A DNA stretch of 42,652 bases, taken from Prevotella amnii DSM 23384 = JCM 14753. Its GTDB lineage: Bacteria; Bacteroidota; Bacteroidia; Bacteroidales; Bacteroidaceae. The notes below the pieces were generated by a model. It saw only the letters and a list, made by a program, of their open reading frames with translations, was not told the origin of the DNA and did no database searches. The stretch covers positions 1 through 42,652 of the forward strand of contig NZ_KB905283.1 of the NCBI RefSeq assembly GCF_000378745.1, in the 5' to 3' direction. The stretch's first letter is position 1; every line of letters begins with the position of its first letter. This document shows, one piece after another, positions 16,292-25,821 of this stretch. The position numbers were made by a program, and so were the translations under genes.

Positions 16292-18286
16292 TTAAAATTT
16301 CCATCTTATCTGTAAATCTACATCTGTTATAACAGAAGAGTTTATCTTTTGGTAACTATTACCAATATGATCACGATTAAAATATTTAGTATTAGATATA
16401 CGTACTATTCCTACAAAATGTTTTCCTGTAGACAAACGTGCAAAGCATGAGCTACGAATCCCTTGCCCATAAAATGAAGGAAAGCTAAAGGTGTATAGCG
16501 GAGCCCGCTCGTATATATATATTCGAGATGCATAGCTGTCGGTATTAAAATATCCTAATGTGGTTGTAATAGATAGTTTTTGTAGTGGTGTATAACTAAT
16601 ATTTTCACTTATCATATATCCCAAGCTATACTCTTTATAATTGTTTAAAACTATATCTGTTTGCGTTTTACAATTCCATTTATTATTAATATAGCTCAAA
16701 GCTAATCGTCCTCTTTGAGTAATATCTTTAATTAATCCTTTTTTATTAACTCCGTCTTTTTCTGTTATCTTATATCTGTAGCGTGCTGATAGAATAATAT
16801 TTTTATATGTGTATATGGCAGAAATAAAATTATCCCAAGCCTTACTACCTATATGAACTCTATATTTAGGATACGGGAACTGTATTATATCAGTGTATGC
16901 CTGTAAAGACAGTCCGCGTATAGGGTTGTAATTAACTCCTAAAAGTATACCGCTTTCGTTTTGTACATGACCTCCTTCGCTAAAACCTTTACTAAACAAA
17001 GAGTAGTATTTATGTCCATAAAGACGTTGTACGCCAATAATGGTAAGGTTATAGGCAGCTTTCCACGAAAGCATATTCATGGTAGCTATGGCTCCGATAT
17101 TATTAGTGGCTGTTTCTCCTTGCAAATTCCAGTGGGGTGTAAGATATCCATAATCTACACCTATGTTCCAAAAGTTATTATTTTGAGGAGCATATTTTTT
17201 GTAACTTTCATTTTTATTTTGTTGTAAAGGTTTATCAAAACAAGTAAATAGTACTGACGCGCCAATATGAAAGCCACCACTATTCCAACGTGTAGTCATT
17301 CCTGTAGCTAATTGTGTAGCATTATTTTTTTTCATCATTTCGTTCTTTGCTCTGTGATATCCTGATTTCAGAATAGTTTGTATACCTCCTCCTTTCTTAT
17401 TAAGTGTTGTGTCTATATTGCGGTAAGATATGAATCCTGTGAGGTCTATGTGTTTGCTAATAGCTACTGTGGCAGCAGCTCCTTGCAAGTAGTTATATGC
17501 TGAACGTGAAGAATGTGCACTAATAATGGTAGACTGTCTGCCTAAGGTTTGCATCATCGTAAGTTTGCCAAGACTAAATGAGGAATTTATTATTAGTCCT
17601 TGTCCTATAGAGATCTTGTATCTTCCTATAGAAAGTGTTTTTAATACGCCAAGTTTTTTAATTAAAACATAAAAGCTATAATGATCATACCCTGCACTAT
17701 TCTTGTTAGCCAAGAAAGGTTCTCCTGCATCTTGTGCTCCTATTAATCCTGCCTTTATATAGTCGGATAGATGGAATGTGTAACGAAAAGAATGCTGATA
17801 CTTATAACCTAAATATCCGTTTTTATCGCCCTTACGCTCGTAAAATGGTATTTTATAAGTAAACATAACATAATGTTTTCCATATTTTAAAATGTTTTTT
17901 ATAGATGGGAAATTCTTTTTCTCTATTTGTTTTACATAAACAAAAAAACTAAGTAACTTTCGCCGAATATCATCTAACGATTCTATCATTGTTAATTCTC
18001 CCAGTGTTTCCATACCATGATATTGATAAATATATGCTAAAATATCCTCTATTTGTTGTGCGCTTAGGAAAGGGAAACGCTCTAAATCCTCCCGAGTAGC
18101 TATATTTAGATTGATAGGATGTTCTGCGAGATCAGCTAAAAGCTCTAATGTTTCTTCATTAGTATAACTACTTTCATCTTCTATAGATGAAAGTTCATAA
18201 ATATATTGTTCCCAGCTTTTGTTACTTTGTGCCAAAGAAAGAGCACTTATAAAACATAATAAAAACGTTAAGGCAATATATTTCAT
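16292..18286 (-). CDS. Helix-hairpin-helix protein with outer-membrane barrel
   Basis: A 664-residue exported protein with a Sec signal (about residues 1-19, SALSLAQ cleavage region). Residues about 55-115 hold tandem helix-hairpin-helix motifs of the ComEA type (LNIATREDLERFPFLSAQQ). The remainder is rich in alternating aromatic strands (YKYQHSFRYTFHLSDYIKAG and others) and ends in LQIRWKF with a terminal Phe, the signature of a beta-barrel outer-membrane protein. This HhH-plus-barrel architecture is common in Bacteroidetes but its function is unestablished; DNA binding by the HhH part at the cell surface or periplasm is only a guess. It is separated by 253 bases and a terminator from the PorV-like gene, so probably has its own promoter. 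Confidence 0.8.
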   Translation of the reverse strand: MKYIALTFLLCFISALSLAQSNKSWEQYIYELSSIEDESSYTNEETLELLADLAEHPINLNIATREDLERFPFLSAQQIEDILAYIYQYHGMETLGELTMIESLDDIRRKLLSFFVYVKQIEKKNFPSIKNILKYGKHYVMFTYKIPFYERKGDKNGYLGYKYQHSFRYTFHLSDYIKAGLIGAQDAGEPFLANKNSAGYDHYSFYVLIKKLGVLKTLSIGRYKISIGQGLIINSSFSLGKLTMMQTLGRQSTIISAHSSRSAYNYLQGAAATVAISKHIDLTGFISYRNIDTTLNKKGGGIQTILKSGYHRAKNEMMKKNNATQLATGMTTRWNSGGFHIGASVLFTCFDKPLQQNKNESYKKYAPQNNNFWNIGVDYGYLTPHWNLQGETATNNIGAIATMNMLSWKAAYNLTIIGVQRLYGHKYYSLFSKGFSEGGHVQNESGILLGVNYNPIRGLSLQAYTDIIQFPYPKYRVHIGSKAWDNFISAIYTYKNIILSARYRYKITEKDGVNKKGLIKDITQRGRLALSYINNKWNCKTQTDIVLNNYKEYSLGYMISENISYTPLQKLSITTTLGYFNTDSYASRIYIYERAPLYTFSFPSFYGQGIRSSCFARLSTGKHFVGIVRISNTKYFNRDHIGNSYQKINSSVITDVDLQIRWKF

Positions 18287-18446
18287 GAAAAATAGCTTAG
18301 GTTTAATTATTGCAAATGTCGTATAATTTTATAAAATATACAAGAATTATTTTAAAAAGATAATATACATATTAAGTGTTTTATTTTATAGGATATTACC
18401 ATTCGGAACAAAAGAAGATATATTCATTCTAACTATCTATTTGTAT

Positions 18447-18505
18447 AAAAAAAGGCGTAATAGACATCTGGATATTTTTTCAGTATACCAAAGGTCTATT
18501 GCGCC
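18447..18505 (-). terminator. Terminator closing the susC-to-PorV operon
   Basis: Read leftward, GGCGCAATAGAC (18494-18505) pairs with GTCTATTACGCC (18454-18465), 12 bp with one wobble, followed immediately by T7 (18447-18453). It starts 35 bases after the PorV-like stop codon. Confidence 0.85.
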
Positions 18506-18539
18506 ACCTTTTACAAGTTTTTATAAGCTAACAGTTTGG

Positions 18540-19487
18540 TTACATGTTATACCCAATTCCTAAAGAGAGGTAATCCACATCGTAGTATGTCATAGCGTGG
18601 TGGTATGCTGCACGAAGGTTTATATCTTTAAGCAGTTGTACACCTGCACCAAAGGTAATTGCTTTATTGCCCTTATTGCTATATTGATATCCTATACAAG
18701 CCGAAAGACTATTTTTATAGATATATTCCACACCAGTAGATAATAGTTTCTCAGTAGCATCTTTTGGGATAAAATATCTACAAGATAAGGCATAGGTTAA
18801 GGTATGCTGCTCGCTTAGATTAAATTTCCAATCTCCTCCAATAATTATTGATGTAGGTAGAGATTGTGGGGTACCAGTATTATTATATTTTACCGGTTTA
18901 CCAAAATCTAATAGTCGTACGCCAAAAGTTAAGCATGTGGGTAATGATGCAGTTAAATTAAATATGTTTTGGTATGCAGCACCTACTGATAGAGATAAAG
19001 CTGTAGTTTTAGTAGCAGCTTCGCTTTTAATATAACTAAAAGTAGTAAATGCAGCTATTTTTGGTGTAACCAGAAACGAACATCCAAGGTCTATTGCAGC
19101 ATCATATGGATGGAAAGTTTGAGGTTCATTAATAGTTTTAACGCTGTTTACATGTAAGCCACCAAGATAACGCACGCCTGCCATGATAGCCGTACCGCTA
19201 TTAAATCTATAACCTCCTCCTAAGTTATATTGCATCAAACGTCCTGCATCGGTTTTCTCTTGTGCTGTAATGCAGGCATTTATAGCAAATGTTTTTTTAT
19301 TAAATGACATTGCAGCAGGGTTGTCATAAATATACATTTCGTTGGTATTTCCCATTGTTACTCCACCCATAGCTGAGCTTTTTACACTGGTAGTACCTTC
19401 TAATACTGGTAAAATCCTGCTCTGAGCCATACCTTTATAGGTTATGCTTATGGCAATTATTAGTAGTATGCTCTTTATTTTATTCAT
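18540..19487 (-). CDS. PorV/PorQ-family outer-membrane protein
   Basis: A 315-residue exported beta-barrel with a Sec signal (cleavage around GMAQ). The segment after the signal, RILPVLEGTTSVKSSAMGG followed by DNPAAMSF, is typical of the PorV/PorQ (FadL-like) family; PorV shuttles T9SS cargo from the translocon to the attachment complex. The barrel strands alternate hydrophobic residues, with YLSLGIGYNM at the end. It is shorter than P. gingivalis PorV (about 390). It is the last gene of the unit, 14 bases after a protease with a T9SS sorting domain, which suggests a dedicated carrier for that protease. No T9SS core gene is in the window. Confidence 0.8.
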   Translation of the reverse strand: MNKIKSILLIIAISITYKGMAQSRILPVLEGTTSVKSSAMGGVTMGNTNEMYIYDNPAAMSFNKKTFAINACITAQEKTDAGRLMQYNLGGGYRFNSGTAIMAGVRYLGGLHVNSVKTINEPQTFHPYDAAIDLGCSFLVTPKIAAFTTFSYIKSEAATKTTALSLSVGAAYQNIFNLTASLPTCLTFGVRLLDFGKPVKYNNTGTPQSLPTSIIIGGDWKFNLSEQHTLTYALSCRYFIPKDATEKLLSTGVEYIYKNSLSACIGYQYSNKGNKAITFGAGVQLLKDINLRAAYHHAMTYYDVDYLSLGIGYNM

Positions 19488-19501
19488 AGTTTTGTAGTAT
19501 C

Positions 19502-22357
19502 TTATTTTTTAATAAAAGTGTGTTTGCTTGTTACTCGCTTTGTCTTCAATAGCAAATAATAAGTGCCAGGAGCTAACCTGTCGATACCAAGAGTTATTTC
19601 GTGTGTAATATCATTTGGGATTAGCTTTGTCTCTATAACTTTTCTTCCGTTAAGCATAGTAACAATAACTTCAACATCATTAACATTACTCCTCATAAGT
19701 GCCTTAATATAGCTATGCGCAGGTATAGGGTATATTGCATGAACGTCAGGTGCATTATCATTTGTTACACGAACATTAAAGCTAACAGAGCTTTCTTTAC
19801 TTCCATTGGTAGCAGTAAGCTTAATGGTTGCTATACCATAAGAAACAGGTGTAATTATAATATTATGTCCTTGTATGGCAACATCTGCTATTTGCTTATT
19901 ACTTGATATGGCATGATATCGTAAATGTGCAATATCATTAGTAGCAAAAACGTTATTAAGGTTTATTATTGTAGGCTTATCACTCTTAAATAGGGAAATA
20001 TCGCTTAATGTTGTTGTTATCTGAGGCGCTTTTTGTTCAACAACTTCATAGGCAAACTTCTCTGTATGTTTTCCACCAAGCTGATCGGTTAGTGTTACAG
20101 AGAACTCGTATTTACCTACTTTTCCTATTTTAATAAGTAAGTCAAATTTATCACCTATACGTTTTAGTTCTACTCCTTGTGGTAATTCTGTAGTAGTGTA
20201 AGTCCAGCTGTGATTATCCTCATCTTTAATGGTAAATATCTCATGATAATAAGGCTTAGTATTGAGCAAACTCAAAGCCTGTGGCAGATGTGTAGTAAAT
20301 ATAGGTGCATGGTTTAAACGTGTTTTAAATTCTGTTGTAACAGTATTAGAACGATTGTTAGATCTATCACGTGCCGTCATCTTTACTACATATCGAGTGT
20401 TAGTTTCGAGATTTAAAAAAGTTTGTTCCATATTATCATTCACCTGCGAATCGTATGAGTAACGCGTGAGCGTTTGTACAGGTTTAGACATATCATCTTT
20501 TTTGTATAGTTCTATGTCGTAAGCAAAAGCAGTGTGTTGCTCGTTTGGAGCATCGTTGTCAGAAGTTACGTTCCATGTTATAGTGGCATCGTAATAGCCT
20601 TTTATAGCATCTGTCGAATAGTCGGTAACGGAAATTACAGGTGCTGCAGGTTTTTCTGTTTCTGCATCAGCTAAAGCTAAGTTGGCGTCTACAAATCCTA
20701 TTCCCATTTTACCTGCTAAGTTTTGGTCACTCTTTATAGCATAAGGGCTTTGAGTTTTTACTGCACCTAATATGCGTTTACGTAGATCTTCGTTGGTAAA
20801 ATTATTGTTTTGTTTACCGAATTTTGATATTACTAAGGCGGCAATACCTGTAACATGTGGTGTAGCCATAGATGTACCTTGTGCAAAGGCATATAGATTA
20901 TTATCTGGTAAAGTAAAGTCGGTATTAGGATATGGGCCTGTTTTACCATAGACATAATTTTTTGGCACTGTGCTTAGTACACCTTTGTTTACTTCTCCTG
21001 TTTCAGTAGTGCCTCCGGGAGCTAATATATCTACCCATGTACCTTTGTTCATGTAGTCTGTAGGTATACCTTGACTATTTATAGCACCTACAGCTATTAC
21101 ACGTTTATATGATGCTGGTATCATGTCTATGTCGTATTGTGCATCGTTTCCAGAAGCAAAGAAGATTAATCCCCCTTTCATATAAGCATTAGGTTTTTTA
21201 TTTCCATTACCATCACATCCTGCTACATCGGTGAAATAATCTATACCATCTTTTAAAAGTTGAAATTGATTTTTAAAGATGCTTTGGAAGTTTTCGTTGT
21301 TAAGATATTTAGAGCGATCGAAAGCATACCCCCAAGAACAGTTCATGATAGATGCACCATGCTCAGCAGCAAATTCAAAAGCCTTTACAATAGATGCTGT
21401 GCTTGCTGTTTCTTTAGTGCCATCATGTCCATATATCTCACAGCTCATTAGTCTTACACCTGAGTTTTTATCACCATTGCCACCAGCAATACCACATACA
21501 CCTATATTATTATTGTTACGTGCAGCAATAGTACCTGCAACATGAGTGCCATGTGCTCCGGGTATTATATCATTAGCTCTCCCGTTACCTGTTTCATCAG
21601 CCCAAAAGTTGCGTCCATGTATTATTTCTCCAGTAGTAGGATCTTTTCCTTCCCATGCAGCACCTTGTAAGTCTTCATGTGAAAAGTCTATACCAGAGTC
21701 CATCACTGCAACAATTACATGTTCATTTCCGGTTTCTTTTTGCCATGCCGGAAACAAGTTTATGTCTGCACCAGGCTTAAATGTCATATATACATCATTA
21801 GTAGTAGTATAATGCCATTGATATTTAAGGTATGGATCTGTAAAATTTAAGTTCCCAGTACCATTGTTAGCTGCTTGTAACTGGTCTTGTCTTATAGATG
21901 CGCGTGTAAAAGGAGTAAACGATGTTTGCACAGGTGCTATTTTTATACTGCCTTGAGCAATATCTATAGCAGGATCATTCTTTAATTCTTTAATAACTTT
22001 ATTTACATCGGCATGTTTATCAAATTTCACGATGAACCATCTATCTAATCCCCTTTTATGTTTTAAGTTGGCATATTCGTTGTGCATATTAAACACTTGT
22101 TCCACTTTTACATTTTGCTTATTAAATATAGCAGCTCGTGTAATATGGCTTGTTACAGCTCGTGTTGTAGGCGTTATACTTGTTTTTAGTTTTATATAAG
22201 CCATTCCTGGTTCCCAAGGTAATGAGATGTCATCTTGAGAGGTTGTGGTATTTGTGTTTGTAGGTTCAGTTAATGTATTATCAGAACAGCCAAACATTAC
22301 CGTTGATAATAAGATAATACCAACTACTAAAGAATATATGTTTTTAATCACTTTCAT
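19502..22357 (-). CDS. Subtilisin-like S8 protease with T9SS sorting domain
   Basis: A 951-residue surface-directed serine protease. A lipobox (VMFGC) puts a lipidated Cys at residue 24. Residues about 50-140 look like an inhibitor-type propeptide (WFIVKFDKHADVNKVIKEL). The catalytic triad is complete: Asp220 (AVMDSGID), His269 (HGTHVAG) and Ser496 (GTSMATPH), with oxyanion Asn404 (ASGND). Beta-sandwich regions follow (fibronectin-III- and cadherin-like, about 570-860), and residues 866-951 form a type A T9SS sorting domain (PIPAHSYIK, VTMLNGRKV, LAPGTYYLLL, TFIKK end). Having both a lipoprotein signal and a sorting domain is unusual. It lies 12 bases after the BACON lipoprotein gene and 14 before the PorV-like gene. 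Substrate specificity unknown. Confidence 0.92.
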   Translation of the reverse strand: MKVIKNIYSLVVGIILLSTVMFGCSDNTLTEPTNTNTTTSQDDISLPWEPGMAYIKLKTSITPTTRAVTSHITRAAIFNKQNVKVEQVFNMHNEYANLKHKRGLDRWFIVKFDKHADVNKVIKELKNDPAIDIAQGSIKIAPVQTSFTPFTRASIRQDQLQAANNGTGNLNFTDPYLKYQWHYTTTNDVYMTFKPGADINLFPAWQKETGNEHVIVAVMDSGIDFSHEDLQGAAWEGKDPTTGEIIHGRNFWADETGNGRANDIIPGAHGTHVAGTIAARNNNNIGVCGIAGGNGDKNSGVRLMSCEIYGHDGTKETASTASIVKAFEFAAEHGASIMNCSWGYAFDRSKYLNNENFQSIFKNQFQLLKDGIDYFTDVAGCDGNGNKKPNAYMKGGLIFFASGNDAQYDIDMIPASYKRVIAVGAINSQGIPTDYMNKGTWVDILAPGGTTETGEVNKGVLSTVPKNYVYGKTGPYPNTDFTLPDNNLYAFAQGTSMATPHVTGIAALVISKFGKQNNNFTNEDLRKRILGAVKTQSPYAIKSDQNLAGKMGIGFVDANLALADAETEKPAAPVISVTDYSTDAIKGYYDATITWNVTSDNDAPNEQHTAFAYDIELYKKDDMSKPVQTLTRYSYDSQVNDNMEQTFLNLETNTRYVVKMTARDRSNNRSNTVTTEFKTRLNHAPIFTTHLPQALSLLNTKPYYHEIFTIKDEDNHSWTYTTTELPQGVELKRIGDKFDLLIKIGKVGKYEFSVTLTDQLGGKHTEKFAYEVVEQKAPQITTTLSDISLFKSDKPTIINLNNVFATNDIAHLRYHAISSNKQIADVAIQGHNIIITPVSYGIATIKLTATNGSKESSVSFNVRVTNDNAPDVHAIYPIPAHSYIKALMRSNVNDVEVIVTMLNGRKVIETKLIPNDITHEITLGIDRLAPGTYYLLLKTKRVTSKHTFIKK

Positions 22358-22369
22358 TATTTACTCTTT

Positions 22370-24097
22370 TTAATAGTTAAACTTCTTCTTAACAAGGTCT
22401 ACATAGTGTTTACTCTTGTAATAGATTACAACTGTACGTGTTTCTTGTGGTCGCATATCTATAAGATCTTCATCGCCTCTGTAGAAGGATACAAATCCGC
22501 CATCAGCCTCTCTTACTACGTTATATCCTTTATTTTGAAAAGCATTACGTGTACTAAAAGGTATAGAGTAATCGTTCCATGTGTAAACGCCTGGCGTTCC
22601 TTGTTCCTCAACGGTATAAAAAATATCGTTACCTTTATAAAATACTTGACATGATCCAACAGTTCCACTTAGATCGCGATTAGCTACTAATCCTGCATCA
22701 ATATCTTCTGCGGTAACACCTTGCCAATTAAAAAAGTATATAACGTAGGCTAGTGCTCCTCTTTCATTACTTTCGTTATTTGGAACGAAAAGCAGTCTTG
22801 AGTATTTGCAAAGAGGATCTTGTGTGGTAGCAGTAACTTTTTCGGTGTTAAAGTTGTTATTAAAGTCGGGTTTCATACCTCTTTTGCGTTCATATTCTAT
22901 GACCTGTTCTAATTTAAAAGCTTTATTGTGTAGATAAGCTAATGGGAAAACTGGCAGGCTTTCTACTTTTCCGTTTGTATTTAAAGTAAGACTATTAGGC
23001 GATTCGATATATTTCATACATGCACTTCTGTAAATACCTCCATGCATTTTATAATTATCTACAGAATTGTATACATGTACTAATCGAGTCTTATTTATAT
23101 CTTCACTATAATATTCTGTTTCTGTGTCAAACATTTGTTTGTTACCTAATTTAAACCCATTTTGTTTTAGCCAAGAGTCGTATGATTCCTTTTGGAAGAG
23201 TTTTTCTTTAGGAGCTTTCAGCCATGCGCAAAATATACCATTTCTACTATTGGTAGGTTGATAAAATATATATGGAGCTTGTTCACCTGATGAGTGAAAA
23301 GCATAATAAGCCTTTTCCACATCTTGTTTAAATGGTAATAAAAAGTCTTTCTCAAATGCTTTATCTCGTTGATTATTACGTTTGTTTTCTAAATCAGTGA
23401 TTTTGTTAATATCAAAGTTGTTAAAGTCCCACACAGGAAACTGGAACTGAACATATCCATTTTGAGTAATAATAAGTTGATAATGGCTATTTCCATTTGT
23501 TAAAAACAATCTACTACTTCTGCTTGTTTGAGCCCATTTGCTATTGCGTTCAATGGGTAAGATGTTAAGTAAGAGTTTTTTTTCTTTTTGCTTTGCGCTA
23601 AATGTTAGCCATGAGTTATTTTCTGGCTCTATTTGTTCTACACTCCATTCTTCTGAGTTTGAAATAATATTTAGCTCTATGTCTTTATGAGATTCGTGGT
23701 TATATATTATAGTTCCATTACACTCGGCTACTTTTATTATAGGGTCGCTGCCAAACTGCGTTATAGATACTATTTGCTTACCATACGAGGTAGATAATAT
23801 CACTTGTGCATAACGCTCGTTGGCGTTATTGTTCTCTTTAGCATGTAAGTATAGAAGAGTTCCTTCTTTTTTAGTAGCAGTGAGCCAAGCACTTGTGTTA
23901 TCTTGTATTTGCCAATTATCACCGAGCATACTTAGGTCGATAGTTTTTGTTGTCTCCTGCTTGTTTAGTGTTACTGCTTGTAATTGTTGACTTAACAAGT
24001 TATCTGTATTTCCTAAGGTAATATCTTTTTGGCATGCTGTTGCCATAAATACTATCTGTAGTAAAAAAATAAATGTTTTTATATGACTATTATGCAT
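22370..24097 (-). CDS. BACON-domain lipoprotein of the susCD unit
   Basis: A 575-residue lipoprotein (FMATAC lipobox, Cys at about residue 22). Two BACON-type beta-sandwich domains follow, about residues 35-115 (TSAWLTATKKEG, GKQIVSITQFG) and 120-212 (NNSWLTFSAKQKE, HYQLIITQNG). The C-terminal 360 residues are an unrecognised domain starting near FPVWDFNNFDINKI, rich in aromatic residues, with no enzyme motif visible. In susCD operons the gene after susD often encodes a surface ligand-binding lipoprotein; here the neighbour is a protease, so the ligand may be a protein or peptide. Located at the outer membrane surface by inference. Confidence 0.75.
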   Translation of the reverse strand: MHNSHIKTFIFLLQIVFMATACQKDITLGNTDNLLSQQLQAVTLNKQETTKTIDLSMLGDNWQIQDNTSAWLTATKKEGTLLYLHAKENNNANERYAQVILSTSYGKQIVSITQFGSDPIIKVAECNGTIIYNHESHKDIELNIISNSEEWSVEQIEPENNSWLTFSAKQKEKKLLLNILPIERNSKWAQTSRSSRLFLTNGNSHYQLIITQNGYVQFQFPVWDFNNFDINKITDLENKRNNQRDKAFEKDFLLPFKQDVEKAYYAFHSSGEQAPYIFYQPTNSRNGIFCAWLKAPKEKLFQKESYDSWLKQNGFKLGNKQMFDTETEYYSEDINKTRLVHVYNSVDNYKMHGGIYRSACMKYIESPNSLTLNTNGKVESLPVFPLAYLHNKAFKLEQVIEYERKRGMKPDFNNNFNTEKVTATTQDPLCKYSRLLFVPNNESNERGALAYVIYFFNWQGVTAEDIDAGLVANRDLSGTVGSCQVFYKGNDIFYTVEEQGTPGVYTWNDYSIPFSTRNAFQNKGYNVVREADGGFVSFYRGDEDLIDMRPQETRTVVIYYKSKHYVDLVKKKFNY

Positions 24098-24149
24098 AAG
24101 TTATAACTTTATAGATAATAATGTATGTGTATAAATTGAGAAAAATATT

Positions 24150-25754
24150 TTATTTATCTTCCCAACCGGGATTGTTAATTATGTTGTTATTAATCTGTGT
24201 CTCGTTTAGTGGGAAAGGCCAAATAAACATATAATTATCAGGTTTAATGTTTACGTCAAATCCTGGAGCATAAAATTTTGCAGGGACTTTATAATAATCT
24301 TTTGCGCCTTGGAAAGAGCGTTTACTGAATCCCTGCTTCCAGCGGCGTAAATCCCACAATCTAAATCCTTCATAGGCAAGCTCGCGTGATCGTTCTTTTT
24401 TTATTTCTTGATATAATTGTTCTCCTGTGGCGTTTGTAACAGCTACTCCTCTTGATAAGCGTAATAGGTTAAGATACTTTTCTGCATTTGGAATATCACC
24501 TAAGTTATATGCGGCTTCTGATGCAATTAGATATTGTTCAGCTATACGAAAAGGTTTAGGAGCCTGGTTACCATTTGGTACGTATCCACCCCAATGTTTA
24601 CTTGTAAGAGTTGCATAATTTGGATTTCCTTTAAATTTTGATATAACAAATAGTGGTGTACGATCTTCTTTATCATTAACAGTGGTGTATACATATTCAA
24701 ATAACGTCAGGGCACGATGATCTGTTTCGCTATTAAAAAGGTCGTTAATAACTTCACGTGTAGGAACATATGGAGGCTTATTATAGTTTGTGATGTCATC
24801 AGATGGTTGTTTTTCGTCCCAATATGTTGTTGTGCTTAAATCAGCTCCATAAAGAGGAGTTGTTGTAGGAATTTCGTTTTCTTTATCAACAAATGGTTGC
24901 CAAATTTGTTCTGTGCCATTATCATAAAACCACATTTGAGCAAAAGCGTCTTCACGTGGGTTAATTTTACTACCAGGTTTTGATTCGTATGGTGGTATTA
25001 GAGGGTAAGTGTTTTTGTCTATTAGCTCTTTTGCTTCGTTAAAAGCGGGAAGCATCTTTCCCATATATAAATAAACACGTGCGCGTAAAGCCTTAACAGC
25101 ATCAGCACTTATCTCGCTATTTCCTGCTTTTACAGGTACATCGCTTAATAGAGAGTCAGCTTTATGCAAATCGCTTAATATCTGTTTATATGTTTGTGAG
25201 TTGGTAGCTCTTTTGGGTTTATCTATAGTAGCAGGCTGTGTAACTAATATTATTCCCAAATCTTTATCAGCTGTTTTTTCGTTATACACCATTCCCCATC
25301 GCATAGCAAGGTTAAAATAGTAAAACGCTCGTGCGAAATAAGCATTACCTAAATAATGGTTTTTGGTAGTTTGGTCATTTGTTTTTACTTCTAACTGTGG
25401 TAATTGCGTTATAACAACATTTACATCATTTAGTGCAGAATAATAAGAGTGGTAAATCTCTTGTATGACTTCATTATCTGCTTTTATAGTCCAACCGTGA
25501 AAATCGGAGTATAAGTTTCCAAATGCAGCATGTGCATTAAGCATATCTGCTTGTACTTCTTGTGGTAAAATATATCCTCCGCCAAATTTACCTCGTAAGG
25601 TGGAATATATTCCATTGTCCCATTCTTTGGCATCTTGCATGTTTTTATATGAATATCTATATAGTATATTATCGGCAGGATACCTGTCAAGGTCGCACCC
25701 TTGCAAGATAAAGCCAAAAAGTAATATTATAAAAGTAATATATTTTATTTTCAT
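24150..25754 (-). CDS. SusD/RagB-family surface lipoprotein
   Basis: The lid of a TonB-dependent importer, anchored on the outer membrane next to its SusC partner and capturing the ligand. The 534-residue protein has a lipoprotein signal (FILQGC, Cys at 20), the SusD N-terminal part (NDVNVVITQLPQL, AYFARAFYYFNLAMRWG), helical TPR-like repeats, and the C-terminal motifs ERSRELAYEGFRLWDLRRWKQG and WPFPLNETQINNN typical of the family. It is 67 bases downstream of susC. With a protease in the same unit, a RagB-like peptide receptor is more likely than a glycan receptor; that is inference. Confidence 0.93.
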   Translation of the reverse strand: MKIKYITFIILLFGFILQGCDLDRYPADNILYRYSYKNMQDAKEWDNGIYSTLRGKFGGGYILPQEVQADMLNAHAAFGNLYSDFHGWTIKADNEVIQEIYHSYYSALNDVNVVITQLPQLEVKTNDQTTKNHYLGNAYFARAFYYFNLAMRWGMVYNEKTADKDLGIILVTQPATIDKPKRATNSQTYKQILSDLHKADSLLSDVPVKAGNSEISADAVKALRARVYLYMGKMLPAFNEAKELIDKNTYPLIPPYESKPGSKINPREDAFAQMWFYDNGTEQIWQPFVDKENEIPTTTPLYGADLSTTTYWDEKQPSDDITNYNKPPYVPTREVINDLFNSETDHRALTLFEYVYTTVNDKEDRTPLFVISKFKGNPNYATLTSKHWGGYVPNGNQAPKPFRIAEQYLIASEAAYNLGDIPNAEKYLNLLRLSRGVAVTNATGEQLYQEIKKERSRELAYEGFRLWDLRRWKQGFSKRSFQGAKDYYKVPAKFYAPGFDVNIKPDNYMFIWPFPLNETQINNNIINNPGWEDK

Positions 25755-25821
25755 TTTAATCTATTTGTTAGTTATGTTGATTAATATTATACACCATTAT
25801 TTATGTTATACATAAAGGTTT

